Source of the DNA: Streptomyces collinus
GTDB taxonomy: Bacteria > Actinomycetota > Actinomycetes > Streptomycetales > Streptomycetaceae
Length of the DNA stretch: 64,000 bases
Reading direction: 5' to 3'
Assembly: GCF_031348265.1 (NCBI RefSeq)
Contig: NZ_CP133771.1
Span: forward strand, 3,658,001-3,722,000
A program made the position numbers and the translations under genes. Under the pieces are notes generated by a model. The model ran no database searches, had not been told where the DNA came from, and saw only the letters and a list, made by a program, of their open reading frames with translations. Numbering within the stretch: position 1 is the first letter of the stretch; each line of letters opens with the position of its first letter. Below are positions 8,884 through 17,163 of the stretch, piece after piece.

Positions 8884-9015
8884 CGGACGGCCCCTTCACC
8901 GTGCGCAATCCGAGTGGAAACTGTGCGTCCACTCCCCCTCCAATGTCGCATATTTTCCGGATTGCGCTTCTGGAGCCGGATATATCACGGGTGAGATAAA
9001 ACGAGCATCACGCTC

Positions 9016-9032
9016 TTGCAAACCATTCGCAT
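9016..9032. promoter_or_regulatory. Candidate Nur (nickel) box upstream of cbiM
   Basis: TTGCAA-ACCAT-TCGCAT fits the published Streptomyces Nur pattern TTGCAA-N5-TTGCAA with a perfect left half and 4 of 6 bases in the right half. It lies 20 bp before the GTG start of cbiM. Nur is the nickel-responsive Fur-family repressor. No cobalamin riboswitch signature is visible in this leader, so a protein repressor is the better guess. Confidence 0.35.
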
Positions 9033-9051
9033 CAAGCCACATCATCGAACG

Positions 9052-10131
9052 GTGCATGTACCTGACGGATTCATCAACGCGCCCACCTCCGCCGCCACCG
9101 GTGTGATCGCCGCGGGCGCCATCGCCGTGAGCCTGCGCGGCGCACGCCGCGAACTCGACGAGCGCACGGCGCCGCTGGCCGGGCTCGTGGCGGCGTTCAT
9201 CTTCGCCGTGCAGATGCTGAACTTCCCCGTCGCGGCGGGGACCAGCGGCCATCTCCTCGGCGGTGCGCTGGCGGCGATACTCGTCGGCCCCTACACCGGG
9301 GTCCTGTGCGTCTCCGTCGTCCTGCTGATGCAGGGCATCCTGTTCGCGGACGGCGGTCTGACCGCGCTGGGCGTGAACATCACCAACATGGCGATCGTCA
9401 CGACGGTCGTGGCCTACGCCCTCTTCCGCGGCCTGGTGAAGGTTCTGCCGCGCACCCGCCGGTCGGTCACCGCGGCCGCCTTCGTCGCGGCCCTGGTCTC
9501 CGTCCCGGCCGCCGCGCTCGCCTTCACGCTGATGTACGCGATCGGCGGCACCACCGACGTCTCGATCGGCAAGGTCGCCACCGCCATGATCGGCGTGCAT
9601 GTCCTGATCGGCATCGGCGAGGCCGTGATCACCGCTCTGACCGTCGGCGCGGTCATCGCCGTCCGCCCGGACCTGGTGTACGGGGCGCGCGGCCTGACGC
9701 AGAAGCTCAAGCTGCGGGTGAACGGCGAACTGGTCGACGCCCCCGACGCCGAGCCCGAGCCCGTTCCCGCCGCCGCCCGGACCTCGCACCGCAAGGTGTG
9801 GGCCGCCGGTCTGGTCGCCTCCCTGCTCCTGGCCGGTTTCGTCAGCTTCTACGCCTCGGCGAACCCCGATGGCCTGGAGAAGGTCGCCACCGACCACGGC
9901 ATCGACAAGAAGGCCGAGGAGCACGCGGTGGCCGACTCCCCGCTCGCCGACTACGGCGTCAAGGACGTCGACGACGCCCGCCTGTCCGGGGGGCTGGCTG
10001 GTGTCATCGGCGTAGGCGTCACGGTCGTCGCGGGCACCGGCGTGTTCTGGGCGGTGCGCCGCCGCCGCACGGACGACACCTCCCCGTCGGAGACGTCGAA
10101 CGCGACGAGCACGACGAGCACGAGCGTCTGA
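9052..10131 (+). CDS. cbiM: ECF cobalt/nickel transporter substrate component, CbiM-CbiN fusion
   Basis: 359 aa from the GTG at 9052, giving the diagnostic N-terminus VHVPDGFI (family M-H-I/V-P-D-G-F), where the N-terminal His chelates Co(II) or Ni(II). A TTG 36 bp upstream is in frame but would bury that motif. CbiM-type membrane segments run to about residue 220. A linker with charged residues follows, then a C-terminal CbiN/PDGLE-like part: a membrane segment, an extracytoplasmic loop (NPDGLEKVATDHG) and a last helix before an RRRR tail. It forms an operon with cbiQ and cbiO. Sequence alone does not separate Co from Ni. Confidence 0.9.
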   Translation: MHVPDGFINAPTSAATGVIAAGAIAVSLRGARRELDERTAPLAGLVAAFIFAVQMLNFPVAAGTSGHLLGGALAAILVGPYTGVLCVSVVLLMQGILFADGGLTALGVNITNMAIVTTVVAYALFRGLVKVLPRTRRSVTAAAFVAALVSVPAAALAFTLMYAIGGTTDVSIGKVATAMIGVHVLIGIGEAVITALTVGAVIAVRPDLVYGARGLTQKLKLRVNGELVDAPDAEPEPVPAAARTSHRKVWAAGLVASLLLAGFVSFYASANPDGLEKVATDHGIDKKAEEHAVADSPLADYGVKDVDDARLSGGLAGVIGVGVTVVAGTGVFWAVRRRRTDDTSPSETSNATSTTSTSV

Positions 10132-10132
10132 C

Positions 10133-10894
10133 ATGGGAGCAGGGCACGCGCACAAGCTGTACCGGCACGGGCACTCGCCCGTGCACGGGCTGCCGCCGCA
10201 CACCAAGCTCGCCGCCGTCTTCGCCTTCGTGGTCGTCGTCGTGTCGACGCCGCGCGAGGCGATGTGGGCGTTCGGGCTGTACGCCGTGCTGCTCGGGGCC
10301 GTCGCGTACGTCGCGCGCGTGCCCGCCGGCTTCCTGCTCCGGCGGCTGCTGATCGAGGTGCCCTTCGTCGCGTTCGCGGTGCTCATGCCGTTCGTGGCGG
10401 AGGGCGAACGGGTCGACGTCCTCGGCCTGTCCCTGAGCGTCAACGGCCTGTGGGGCGCCTGGAACGTGCTCGCCAAGGGCACGCTCGGGGTGGCGGCCTC
10501 GGTGCTGTTGGCCGCCACGACCGAACTGCGCGAACTGCTGCTCGGCCTCCAGCGCCTCAAGCTCCCGCCGCTGCTCGTGCAGATCGCGTCCTTCATGATC
10601 CGCTACGGCGACGTCATCACCGACGAGATGCGGCGCATGCGGATCGCCCGGGAGTCCCGCGGCTTCGAAGCCAGCGGCGTCAAGCACTGGGGCGTGCTCG
10701 CCAAGTCGGCCGGCGCGCTCTTCATCCGCTCCTACGAGCGCGGCGAGCGGGTGCACCTGGCCATGGTCAGCCGTGGATACGCCGGTTCCATGCCCGTCAT
10801 CGACGAGGTGACCGCGTCCCGGGCGCAGTGGTCGTACGCCCTCGCCCTCCCCTGCGCCGCGCTGCTCGTCTGTCTGCTGGGATGGACCCTGTGA
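10133..10894 (+). CDS. cbiQ: ECF transporter T component, CbiQ family
   Basis: 253 aa; ATG one base after the cbiM stop (TGACATG). The membrane-embedded coupling subunit that links the substrate component to the ATPases. It contains the two Ala-Arg-Gly-like coupling helices seen as MRIARESRGFEAS (residues about 165-177) and MVSRGYAG, near the C-terminus. Four to five hydrophobic segments are visible. Its GTGA stop/start overlap with cbiO shows translational coupling. Confidence 0.9.
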   Translation: MGAGHAHKLYRHGHSPVHGLPPHTKLAAVFAFVVVVVSTPREAMWAFGLYAVLLGAVAYVARVPAGFLLRRLLIEVPFVAFAVLMPFVAEGERVDVLGLSLSVNGLWGAWNVLAKGTLGVAASVLLAATTELRELLLGLQRLKLPPLLVQIASFMIRYGDVITDEMRRMRIARESRGFEASGVKHWGVLAKSAGALFIRSYERGERVHLAMVSRGYAGSMPVIDEVTASRAQWSYALALPCAALLVCLLGWTL

Positions 10895-11649
10895 CTGCTT
10901 CTCTTGAGGTCTCGGGCCTCGCGTTCGCCTACCCCGACGGGCACCAGGCCCTCTTCGGCGTCGACTTCTCGGTCGCGCGCGGTGAGCGCGTCGCGCTGCT
11001 GGGGCCGAACGGCGCCGGCAAGACGACCCTCGTACTGCACCTCAACGGCATCCTGACCGGCGGCGCCGGCACGGTGAAGGTCGCCGGGCTGCCCGTGGAC
11101 AGGCGCAACATGGCCGAGGTCCGGCGCCGGGTCGGCATCGTCTTCCAGGACCCGGACGACCAGCTGTTCATGCCGACGGTCCGGGAGGACGTGGCGTTCG
11201 GGCCCGCGGCTGCCGGGCTGAAGGGCCCGGAGCTGGAGGAGCGCGTGCAGCGGGCCCTGGAGCGGGTCGGCATGGCGGAATTCACGGACCGGCCCCCGCA
11301 CCACCTCTCCTTCGGGCAGCGCCGCCGGGTGGCCGTCGCGACCGTGCTGGCGATGGAGCCGGAGATCCTCGTGCTGGACGAGCCGTCGTCCAACCTCGAC
11401 CCGGCCTCGCGCCGCGAACTGGCGGACATCCTGCGCTCCCTGGACGTGACCGTGCTGATGGTCACGCACGACCTGCCGTACGCCCTGGAGCTGTGCCCGC
11501 GCTCCCTGATCCTCAGCGACGGGGTGATCGCGGCCGACGGGCCGACCGGCGAGCTGCTCTCCGACGAGGAGCTGATGCGGGCCCACCGTCTGGAGCTGCC
11601 GTTCGGCTTCGATCCGCGTTCCGTCCCGGCGGCTCCGGCCCGTCCGTGA
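10891..11649 (+). CDS. cbiO: ECF transporter ATPase, CbiO family
   Basis: 252 aa from a GTG that overlaps the cbiQ stop (GTGA). The ATP-binding subunit that drives Co/Ni uptake. Walker A GPNGAGKTT is at residues 38-46, Q-loop at FQDPDDQLF, signature LSFGQRRRV, Walker B ILVLDEPSSNLDP, switch His in MVTHDLP. The open frame extends upstream through cbiQ, but the coupled GTG gives the standard N-terminus. A short gap of 10 bp separates it from ohrR. Confidence 0.93.
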   Translation: MTASLEVSGLAFAYPDGHQALFGVDFSVARGERVALLGPNGAGKTTLVLHLNGILTGGAGTVKVAGLPVDRRNMAEVRRRVGIVFQDPDDQLFMPTVREDVAFGPAAAGLKGPELEERVQRALERVGMAEFTDRPPHHLSFGQRRRVAVATVLAMEPEILVLDEPSSNLDPASRRELADILRSLDVTVLMVTHDLPYALELCPRSLILSDGVIAADGPTGELLSDEELMRAHRLELPFGFDPRSVPAAPARP

Positions 11650-11659
11650 CAATGGCCGC

Positions 11660-12121
11660 GTGACGAACGAGGAGAGCACCGGACCACCGCTGCTGGACGA
11701 CCAGCTGTGCTTCGCGCTGTACGCCGCCCAGCGCGCGGTGACGGCGGCGTACCGTCCGCTCCTCGACGAGCTGGGCCTCACCTACCCCCAGTACCTGGTG
11801 CTGCTGGTCCTCTGGGAGCGCGGTGAGACGACGGTGAAGGAGCTGGCCTCGGCCCTGCGCCTCGACTACGGCACGGTCTCGCCGCTGCTGAAGCGGCTGG
11901 AGGCGGCCGGTCTGGTCCGGCGTGAGCGGTCGGCCCGGGACGAGCGGTCGGTGCTCGTGGCCGTGACCGGACGCGGGGAGGAACTCCGGGAGCGGGCGGG
12001 GCGGGTGCCCGGCGCGCTGGTCGCGGCGACGGGGCTCGACGGGACGGAGGCCGGGCGGCTGCGTGCGGAGCTGTGGCGGCTGGCCGAGCGGGCGGAGTCG
12101 GCGGCGGCCCGGGCCCGCTGA
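11660..12121 (+). CDS. ohrR: MarR-family organic peroxide sensor OhrR
   Basis: 153 aa, GTG start. A winged-helix repressor of ohr. The reactive peroxide-sensing Cys is C17 in LDDQLCFALYAA, the classic OhrR position, and conserved Tyr residues of the sensing pocket follow (TAAYRPLLDELGLTYPQY). The DNA-recognition helix lies around LRLDYGTVSPLLKRLEAAG, with the wing after it. There is no second C-terminal Cys, so this is the one-Cys type. The ohr gene follows 102 bp downstream, with a palindrome between. Confidence 0.93.
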   Translation: MTNEESTGPPLLDDQLCFALYAAQRAVTAAYRPLLDELGLTYPQYLVLLVLWERGETTVKELASALRLDYGTVSPLLKRLEAAGLVRRERSARDERSVLVAVTGRGEELRERAGRVPGALVAATGLDGTEAGRLRAELWRLAERAESAAARAR

Positions 12122-12137
12122 GAGTTACCCCCGGTTG

Positions 12138-12153
12138 CATACCCCCTGGTATG
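12138..12153. promoter_or_regulatory. Candidate OhrR operator
   Basis: CATACC-CCCT-GGTATG is a perfect 6-bp inverted repeat with a 4-bp spacer, located between ohrR and ohr, 71 bp before the ohr start. Position and symmetry fit a MarR-family repressor site controlling ohr. A further pair of similar TTGTGCxC elements follows near 12178-12200. Confidence 0.5.
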
Positions 12154-12223
12154 ACAGGTCGATTACCGGCCAGTACCTTGTGCACGATGCATTTGTGCGC
12201 ACTTGGTTCCGGGGGAGGACAGC

Positions 12224-12670
12224 ATGACTGACGGCCCCGCCGTCGACACCCGCCCGACGAAGATCATGTTCGTGGCGGAGGCCACCGCCCACGGTGGTCG
12301 CGACGGCTATGTCACCAGCCAGGACGGTCAGATCGACCTCAAGGTCGCCATGCCCCCGCAGCTCGGCGGCGACGGCAACGGCACCAACCCGGAACAGCTC
12401 TTCGCGGCCGGCTACAGCGCCTGCTTCCACAACGCCCTGATCCTCGTCGGCAACCGCGAGGGCTACGACCTGACCGGCTCCACGGTCGCCGCGAAGGTCG
12501 GCATCGGCCCCAACCAGCAGCGCGGCTACGGCCTCGCGGTCGCCCTCAGCGTCTCCCTGCCGGTCGTCGACGCCGACCTCGCGACCAGGCTGGTGGACGC
12601 GGCCCACGAGGTCTGCCCGTACTCGAACGCGACCCGGGGGAACATCGACGTGACCATCCTGCTTGGCTAG
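12224..12670 (+). CDS. ohr: Organic hydroperoxide resistance protein Ohr
   Basis: 148 aa from the ATG at 12224, just after GGGGGAGGACAGC. An in-frame start 21 bp upstream has no ribosome site. Ohr is a dimeric thiol peroxidase that reduces organic hydroperoxides with dihydrolipoyl donors. The two catalytic cysteines are present: C67 in GYSACFHNAL and C131 in HEVCPYSNATRGN. The length is slightly above the 140-aa norm. It is paired with ohrR, so induction by organic peroxides is expected. Confidence 0.95.
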   Translation: MTDGPAVDTRPTKIMFVAEATAHGGRDGYVTSQDGQIDLKVAMPPQLGGDGNGTNPEQLFAAGYSACFHNALILVGNREGYDLTGSTVAAKVGIGPNQQRGYGLAVALSVSLPVVDADLATRLVDAAHEVCPYSNATRGNIDVTILLG

Positions 12671-12713
12671 AGGGGAGCACCACGAGCACAGCGGCGAGAC
12701 GAGGAGTACGGGC

Positions 12714-13877
12714 GTGGACGTGCACGGCACAGTGGCCGAGGGCTTCGAGCCGGTGAGGGACGCGTTCGTACGGAACTTCGCGACGCTCGGGGACCGGGGC
12801 GCGGCGGTCGCCGTCTACCGGGACGGGCAGAAGGTCGTCGACCTGTGGGGCGGCACCAGGGACGTCGACGGCACGGCCCTCTGGGAGCGCGGCACCGCCC
12901 AGGTCGTGCGCTCGGCGACGAAGGGGGTCGCCGCCGCCGTACTCCTGCTGCTGCACCAGCGCGGACAGCTGGACCTGGACGCGCCGGTCGGGCACTACTG
13001 GCCGGAGTTCAAGGCGCGGGGCAAGGAGCGGGTGCTGGTCCGGCACGTGCTGAACCACCGGGCCGGGCTGCCGGTCCTCGACCGGCCGCTCACCCCGCAG
13101 GAGGCGCTCGACCCGCTGAAGGGCCCGGAGGCCGTCGCCGCGCAGGCCCCCGTCTGGGAGCCCGGCACCGACCACGGCTACCACGCGCTCACCTACGGCT
13201 GGCTGCTCGACGAACTGGTGCGGCGCGTGACCGGGCAGGGCACCGGACAGTGGCTCGCCTCGCAGGTCACCGGCCCGCTGGGGCTGGACCTCTGGCTGGG
13301 CCTGCCGGAGTCGGAGGCCGGCCGGGTCGGCCGGGTGGGCCGCGTCGAGGGGGCCGAGCCGACCGGGGGTCTGCGGGCCCGCCCGAAGCGCTCGGTCACC
13401 GAGGCCTACGAGGACCCGGCCTCCCTCACGCGCCGGGCGTTCGCCGCGATCTCCCCGTTCCCGGACCAGAACGACCCCGCCTACCGCGCGAGCGCCCTCC
13501 CGGCGACGAACGCCATGGCGACGGCGGACGGACTGGCCCGCTTCTACGCGACCCTGATCGGCGACACGGCCGGCGCCCCGCGCCTGTTCACTCCGGAGAC
13601 GGTGGAACTGGCCCGGGCCGAGGAGTCGGCGGGCCCCGACCGGGTCCTGGTGGTCGGCACCCGCTTCGGCCTCGGCTACATGCTGCACGGCAGCGCGTCA
13701 CCGCTCCTCACTCCGGGCTCCTTCGGCCACCCGGGGCGCGGCGGCGCCCTCGGCTTCGCCGACCCGGAGACGGGGATCGCCTTCGGCTACGTCACCAACG
13801 GCTTCCGCAAGACCGTGACGGCGGACCCGCGGGCGCAGGGGCTGGTGCGGGCGGTACGGGGAGTGCTGAACCTCTAG
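12714..13877 (+). CDS. Serine hydrolase / beta-lactamase-related esterase (EstB-like)
   Basis: 387 aa from a GTG after GAGGAG. Class C beta-lactamase fold family (family VIII esterases and D-Ala carboxypeptidase relatives). The nucleophile motif SxxK is S67-ATK. A Tyr-containing second motif is at about residue 160 (HGYHALTYGW) and the third motif is HPGRGG near residue 345. These enzymes usually cleave esters; real beta-lactamase activity is uncertain. A GRVGRVGRV run near residue 203 comes from a 9-bp repeat. Its TAG stop overlaps the stop of the convergent DUF1876 gene through a shared CTAG. Confidence 0.85.
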   Translation: MDVHGTVAEGFEPVRDAFVRNFATLGDRGAAVAVYRDGQKVVDLWGGTRDVDGTALWERGTAQVVRSATKGVAAAVLLLLHQRGQLDLDAPVGHYWPEFKARGKERVLVRHVLNHRAGLPVLDRPLTPQEALDPLKGPEAVAAQAPVWEPGTDHGYHALTYGWLLDELVRRVTGQGTGQWLASQVTGPLGLDLWLGLPESEAGRVGRVGRVEGAEPTGGLRARPKRSVTEAYEDPASLTRRAFAAISPFPDQNDPAYRASALPATNAMATADGLARFYATLIGDTAGAPRLFTPETVELARAEESAGPDRVLVVGTRFGLGYMLHGSASPLLTPGSFGHPGRGGALGFADPETGIAFGYVTNGFRKTVTADPRAQGLVRAVRGVLNL

Positions 13878-14149
13878 ACGTGGATGGGGTGCGAGGTCCG
13901 CCCGGAGGCCTGGTCGATCTCCTCGTGGGCTTTGGTCAGCAACTGCATGGCGAGTTCGTTGAGCGCCCTCGCCCCGGCGATCTCCTCCCCGACCCTCGGC
14001 TGATTGGCGTCGGTCCGGTGCCGGCTCGCGTGGCCGTGCGCCCGTACCTCACTGCCGTCGGGCAGACGGACCATCGCGGCCGCTCGCGTGTGCTGGTCGT
14101 CCTCCGTGAACTCCATCTCGACGTGCCACCCCACGGTGGTGTGCATCAT
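13874..14149 (-). CDS. DUF1876 domain protein
   Basis: 91 aa from the ATG at 14149, chosen because a near-full anti-SD match (GGAGGTGATC) sits 8 nt upstream. The family (mycobacterial relative Rv2632c) is a small domain of unknown function. The N-terminus MMHTTVGWHVEMEFTEDD and the motifs AAAMVRLPDGSEVRAHGHASRHR and RVGEEIAGARAL are typical. Its stop codon shares CTAG with the stop of the gene on the other strand, so the two coding regions overlap by 4 bp. Confidence 0.85.
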   Translation of the reverse strand: MMHTTVGWHVEMEFTEDDQHTRAAAMVRLPDGSEVRAHGHASRHRTDANQPRVGEEIAGARALNELAMQLLTKAHEEIDQASGRTSHPIHV

Positions 14150-14221
14150 GACGATCACCTCCGGAACGCTTAGTTCCAGGGTGCTCCTCACGCGGGCCGG
14201 ACGCACCCGCCTGACGGGCCC

Positions 14222-15067
14222 CTATCCGGAGTGCAGCATCAGCCCTATGCCGACGACCAGCAGCCCGGCCGCCGCGATCCTCGGCGCGCCGAACCGCTCC
14301 TTGAAGAAGACGGCCCCGATGGCCGCGCCCACGATGATCGACGACTCGCGCAGCGCCGCGATGGGCGCGAGCTCCGCCCTGGTCTGGGCCCACAGGACGA
14401 GGGCGTAGGCGGCGACGGACAGCGCGGCGCCGAGCAGCCCGACCGCGGCGAAGGGCCGGAGCAGGGCGACCGTTTCGCCGCGCCAGCGCCATGCCGCGTA
14501 GGCCGGGATGACGACCCCCTGCACCGCCATCAGCCAGGCGATGTACCCGAGGGAGGACCCGGAGGCCCGCACGCCCAGCCCGTCGACCACGGTGTACACC
14601 GCTATGGTCAGCCCGGTCGCCAGGGCCGCTCCGATCGCCGCCCAGTCGGGCCGCCGCCCGCGCAGTCCCCACAGGGCGACGCCGGTGAGGCCCGCGCAGG
14701 ACAGGGCGATCCCGGCGGCGGCCCACCCGTCGGGCACCTCGTGTGCGAAGAGGGCGGCGAGCAGGGTCACGACCAGCGGCGCGGTGCCCCGGGCGATGGG
14801 GTAGGCCTGTCCGAAGTCGCCCAGCCGGAAGGACTTCATCAGCAGGGCGTAGTACGCGATGTGGACGGCTGCGGAGGCGAGCAGATACGGCCACGCCCCG
14901 GCCGCCGGGAACGCCACGAACGGTGCCAGGGCCAGCCCGATGAGGACCCCGCCGCCCGAGATCAGCGCGAAGCCGGCCAGCTTGTCGGTGATCTTGTGGG
15001 CGATGGCGTTCCAGCTGGCGTGGGTGACGGCGGCGAGCAGGACGGCGGCGGTGACCAGAGGGGTCAC
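14222..15067 (-). CDS. EamA/DMT-family transporter
   Basis: 281 aa, GTG start overlapping the stop of the upstream ybaK gene (GTGA). A ten-helix drug/metabolite-type permease with two EamA repeats. N-terminal THASWNAIAHK and repeated short-loop helices such as GQAYPIARGTAPLVV and LAPIAALRESSIIVGAAIG are characteristic; the second carries the family's ExSI/V-G-A motif. The substrate is unknown. Translational coupling to ybaK suggests a two-gene operon, possibly linked to amino-acid handling, but that is inference. Confidence 0.88.
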   Translation of the reverse strand: MTPLVTAAVLLAAVTHASWNAIAHKITDKLAGFALISGGGVLIGLALAPFVAFPAAGAWPYLLASAAVHIAYYALLMKSFRLGDFGQAYPIARGTAPLVVTLLAALFAHEVPDGWAAAGIALSCAGLTGVALWGLRGRRPDWAAIGAALATGLTIAVYTVVDGLGVRASGSSLGYIAWLMAVQGVVIPAYAAWRWRGETVALLRPFAAVGLLGAALSVAAYALVLWAQTRAELAPIAALRESSIIVGAAIGAVFFKERFGAPRIAAAGLLVVGIGLMLHSG

Positions 15068-15579
15068 GCGGTGCGCTCGCGCACGTCCACCAGGGTGCCG
15101 TCGGCGTGGGCCACGAGGTCCTCGGGGGCCATCGGGAACACGGCGTACGGCGTCCCGGCCGCGGCCCAGACGACGTCGTGCTCCAGCAGGGACCGGTCGG
15201 CGAGCACCCGGGTCCTGGTCTTGTGCCCGAAGGGCGGTACCCCGCCGATGGCGTACCCGGTGGTCTCCCGCACGACGTCCACCTTGGCGCGGGTGACCTT
15301 GTCGGCGCCGAGTTCCTTGCGGACCAGTTCGAGGTCGACCAGGGAGGCCCCGTCCATGAGCACGAGCACCGGGACACTGTCCGCGGCGAAGATCAGCGAC
15401 TTGCAGATCTGGCTCAGCTCGCACCCGATCGCGGCGGCGGCCTCGGCGGCGGTACGGGTGGCATCCGGGAACCGGCGGACCTGTCCCACGAGATCCCCGA
15501 GCCCGAGCGCCCGCAGGGCCTCGGCGAATCGGGGGTGGGCTCCGGAGCCCTCGGCGTCAGGGGCGGCTGTCGTCGTCAT
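15064..15579 (-). CDS. YbaK/EbsC aminoacyl-tRNA deacylase domain protein
   Basis: 171 aa from the ATG at 15579; a longer open frame upstream lacks support. The YbaK fold hydrolyses mischarged aminoacyl-tRNA (for example Cys-tRNA-Pro). The invariant Lys is in ELSQICKSLIF (about residue 62). Other family motifs are VLMDGASLVDL, GYAIGGVPPFGH (the GG-P-GH loop) and the C-terminal MAPEDLVAHADG. It is the first gene of a coupled pair with the EamA transporter. Confidence 0.9.
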   Translation of the reverse strand: MTTTAAPDAEGSGAHPRFAEALRALGLGDLVGQVRRFPDATRTAAEAAAAIGCELSQICKSLIFAADSVPVLVLMDGASLVDLELVRKELGADKVTRAKVDVVRETTGYAIGGVPPFGHKTRTRVLADRSLLEHDVVWAAAGTPYAVFPMAPEDLVAHADGTLVDVRERTA

Positions 15580-15623
15580 GCCCTGCACGCTAGTGGTACG
15601 TGTACGGGACACGCGAGGTCGTT

Positions 15624-15809
15624 TCAGCCGGTGGCGTCCTCGGGCCGGACGTCCGCGAACTCCCACCAGGCGAGCGGCAGCCAGTCGCCGTCGACGAAGC
15701 CGTCGACGGATCCGCCGGTGCCCTGGATGGCCACGCGGGTCCCGACCGGGTAGGTGGTGCCGGACAGTCCGGAGACCGCCACGAGAAGTGTGCCGATACG
15801 ACGAGACAA
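15624..15809 (-). CDS. Small hypothetical protein, SH3-like
   Basis: 61 aa from a TTG at 15809 preceded by GAGGAGAAAGGAAG, a strong purine tract. Sequence MSRRIGTLLVAVSGL then VGTRVAIQGTGGSVDGFVDGDWLPLAWWEFADV. The short beta-rich pattern resembles small SH3-like or KOW-like barrels, but I do not recognise a family. Divergent from the formaldehyde dehydrogenase gene, with a 90-bp gap between. Confidence 0.6.
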   Translation of the reverse strand: MSRRIGTLLVAVSGLSGTTYPVGTRVAIQGTGGSVDGFVDGDWLPLAWWEFADVRPEDATG

Positions 15810-15899
15810 AGCCCTACTTCCTTTCTCCTCTGCGTGCAAATCATCTCATCATGCACCAGCCTGGTATATGAGCCACAGCACAGACGGAGGTGCTTGACG

Positions 15900-17042
15900 A
15901 TGAGGGCTGTCGTATACAAGGGGCCCTTCGAGGTAGCGATAGAGCAAGTGGAGGATCCACGGATTCAGCACCCGAACGATGTGCTCGTCCGGGTCACGTC
16001 AACAGCCATCTGCGGCTCCGACCTGCACATGTACGAGGGCCGCACGGCCGCGGAGCCGGGCATCGTGTTCGGCCACGAGAACCTCGGCGTGGTCGAGGAG
16101 ACAGGAGAGGGGGTCACCACTCTCAGCAAGGGCGACCGGGTGGTCATGCCGTTCAATGTGGCCTGCGGGTTCTGCAAGAACTGTTCGGCGGGCTTCACGG
16201 GCTTCTGCCTGACGGTGAACCCGGGTTTCGCGGGCGGCGCCTACGGCTACGTCGCGATGGGGCCCTATACCGGAGGCCAGGCGGAGTACGTCCGGGTCCC
16301 GTACGCCGATTTCAACTGCCTGAAGCTCCCGGAGGGCACCGAGAAGGAGACCGACTTCGTGCTGCTCGCGGACATCTTCCCGACGGGCTACCACGGCAAC
16401 GAACTGGCCGACGTGCGCCCCGGTGACTCGGTCGCCGTGTACGGCGCCGGTCCGGTCGGGCTGATGGCCGCCTACTCCGCGATGCTGCGCGGTGCGAGCA
16501 AGGTGTTCGTGGTCGACCGGGTGGCGGAACGTCTGCAGAAGGCCGAGGAGATCGGCGCGGTCCCGATCGACTTCTCCCAGGGCAACCCGGCGGAGCAGAT
16601 CAAGGAGCAGACCGGCGGCGAGGGGACCGACAAGGGCATCGACGCGGTGGGCTACCAGGCCCAGGCGCAGGGCGAGGACCGCGAGGAACCGGCGATCGTT
16701 CTGAACTCCCTGGTCGAAACGGTCCGGCCGACGGGCGCGCTCGGCATCCCCGGCCTGTACGTCCCGAGCGACCCGGGCGGTCCGGACGAGCAGGCCAAGA
16801 AGGGCATGCTGATGGTGTCCGTCGGGCGCCTCTTCGAGAAGGGGCTCCGCCTGGGCACCGGGCAGTGCAACGTCAAGCGGTACAACCGCCACCTGCGGGA
16901 CATGATCATCGCGGATCGCGCGAAGCCCAGCTTCGTCGTCTCGCACGAGCTGCCGCTCGACCAGGCTTCGTCGGCGTACGAGAAGTTCGACAAGCGCGTC
17001 GAGGGCTACACGAAGGTGGTTCTCCACCCACAGGCGGCGTAA
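15900..17042 (+). CDS. fdhA: Zinc-dependent formaldehyde dehydrogenase (glutathione-independent type)
   Basis: 380 aa, ATG start after CGGAGGTGCTTGACG. A medium-chain alcohol dehydrogenase that oxidises formaldehyde or related aldehydes with NAD+. Catalytic zinc ligands are C38 (AICGSDLHMY), H59-E60 (FGHENLG), and a downstream Asp/Cys in LLADIFPTGYHG. The structural zinc site is CGFCKNCSAGFTGFC. NAD-binding motif is VYGAGPVGLMAAY, and VVDRVAERL follows. Pseudomonas putida FDH-like insert residues (GYQAQAQGEDR) support the glutathione-independent class. Exact substrate is inferred. Confidence 0.9.
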   Translation: MRAVVYKGPFEVAIEQVEDPRIQHPNDVLVRVTSTAICGSDLHMYEGRTAAEPGIVFGHENLGVVEETGEGVTTLSKGDRVVMPFNVACGFCKNCSAGFTGFCLTVNPGFAGGAYGYVAMGPYTGGQAEYVRVPYADFNCLKLPEGTEKETDFVLLADIFPTGYHGNELADVRPGDSVAVYGAGPVGLMAAYSAMLRGASKVFVVDRVAERLQKAEEIGAVPIDFSQGNPAEQIKEQTGGEGTDKGIDAVGYQAQAQGEDREEPAIVLNSLVETVRPTGALGIPGLYVPSDPGGPDEQAKKGMLMVSVGRLFEKGLRLGTGQCNVKRYNRHLRDMIIADRAKPSFVVSHELPLDQASSAYEKFDKRVEGYTKVVLHPQAA

Positions 17043-17101
17043 GGAGCCCGGGCAGAGCCGGTCGGAACATCCGGGCCGCCTCGGCGTACCCGCCCGGAAG
17101 A

Positions 17102-17142
17102 GGCCGGTGAGGGTCCCCGTCCCCACGGGGCCCTCACCGGCC
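17102..17142. terminator. Bidirectional hairpin terminator between fdhA and the MMPL gene
   Basis: GGCCGGTGAGGG (17102-17113) pairs with CCCTCACCGGCC (17131-17142), and the stem extends inward with CCCCGT/ACGGGG after a single bulged T. It sits in the convergent gap between two stop codons (17042 and 17164), so it can end both transcripts. Confidence 0.75.
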
Positions 17143-17163
17143 GGTTCGTGCAGGGGGGGCCCG

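Noticed and set aside
8884..9051. Cobalamin riboswitch upstream of cbiM
   Set aside because: No B12-box-like GCCACTG or GGGAA elements, and the leader is only about 170 bp with no matching stems.
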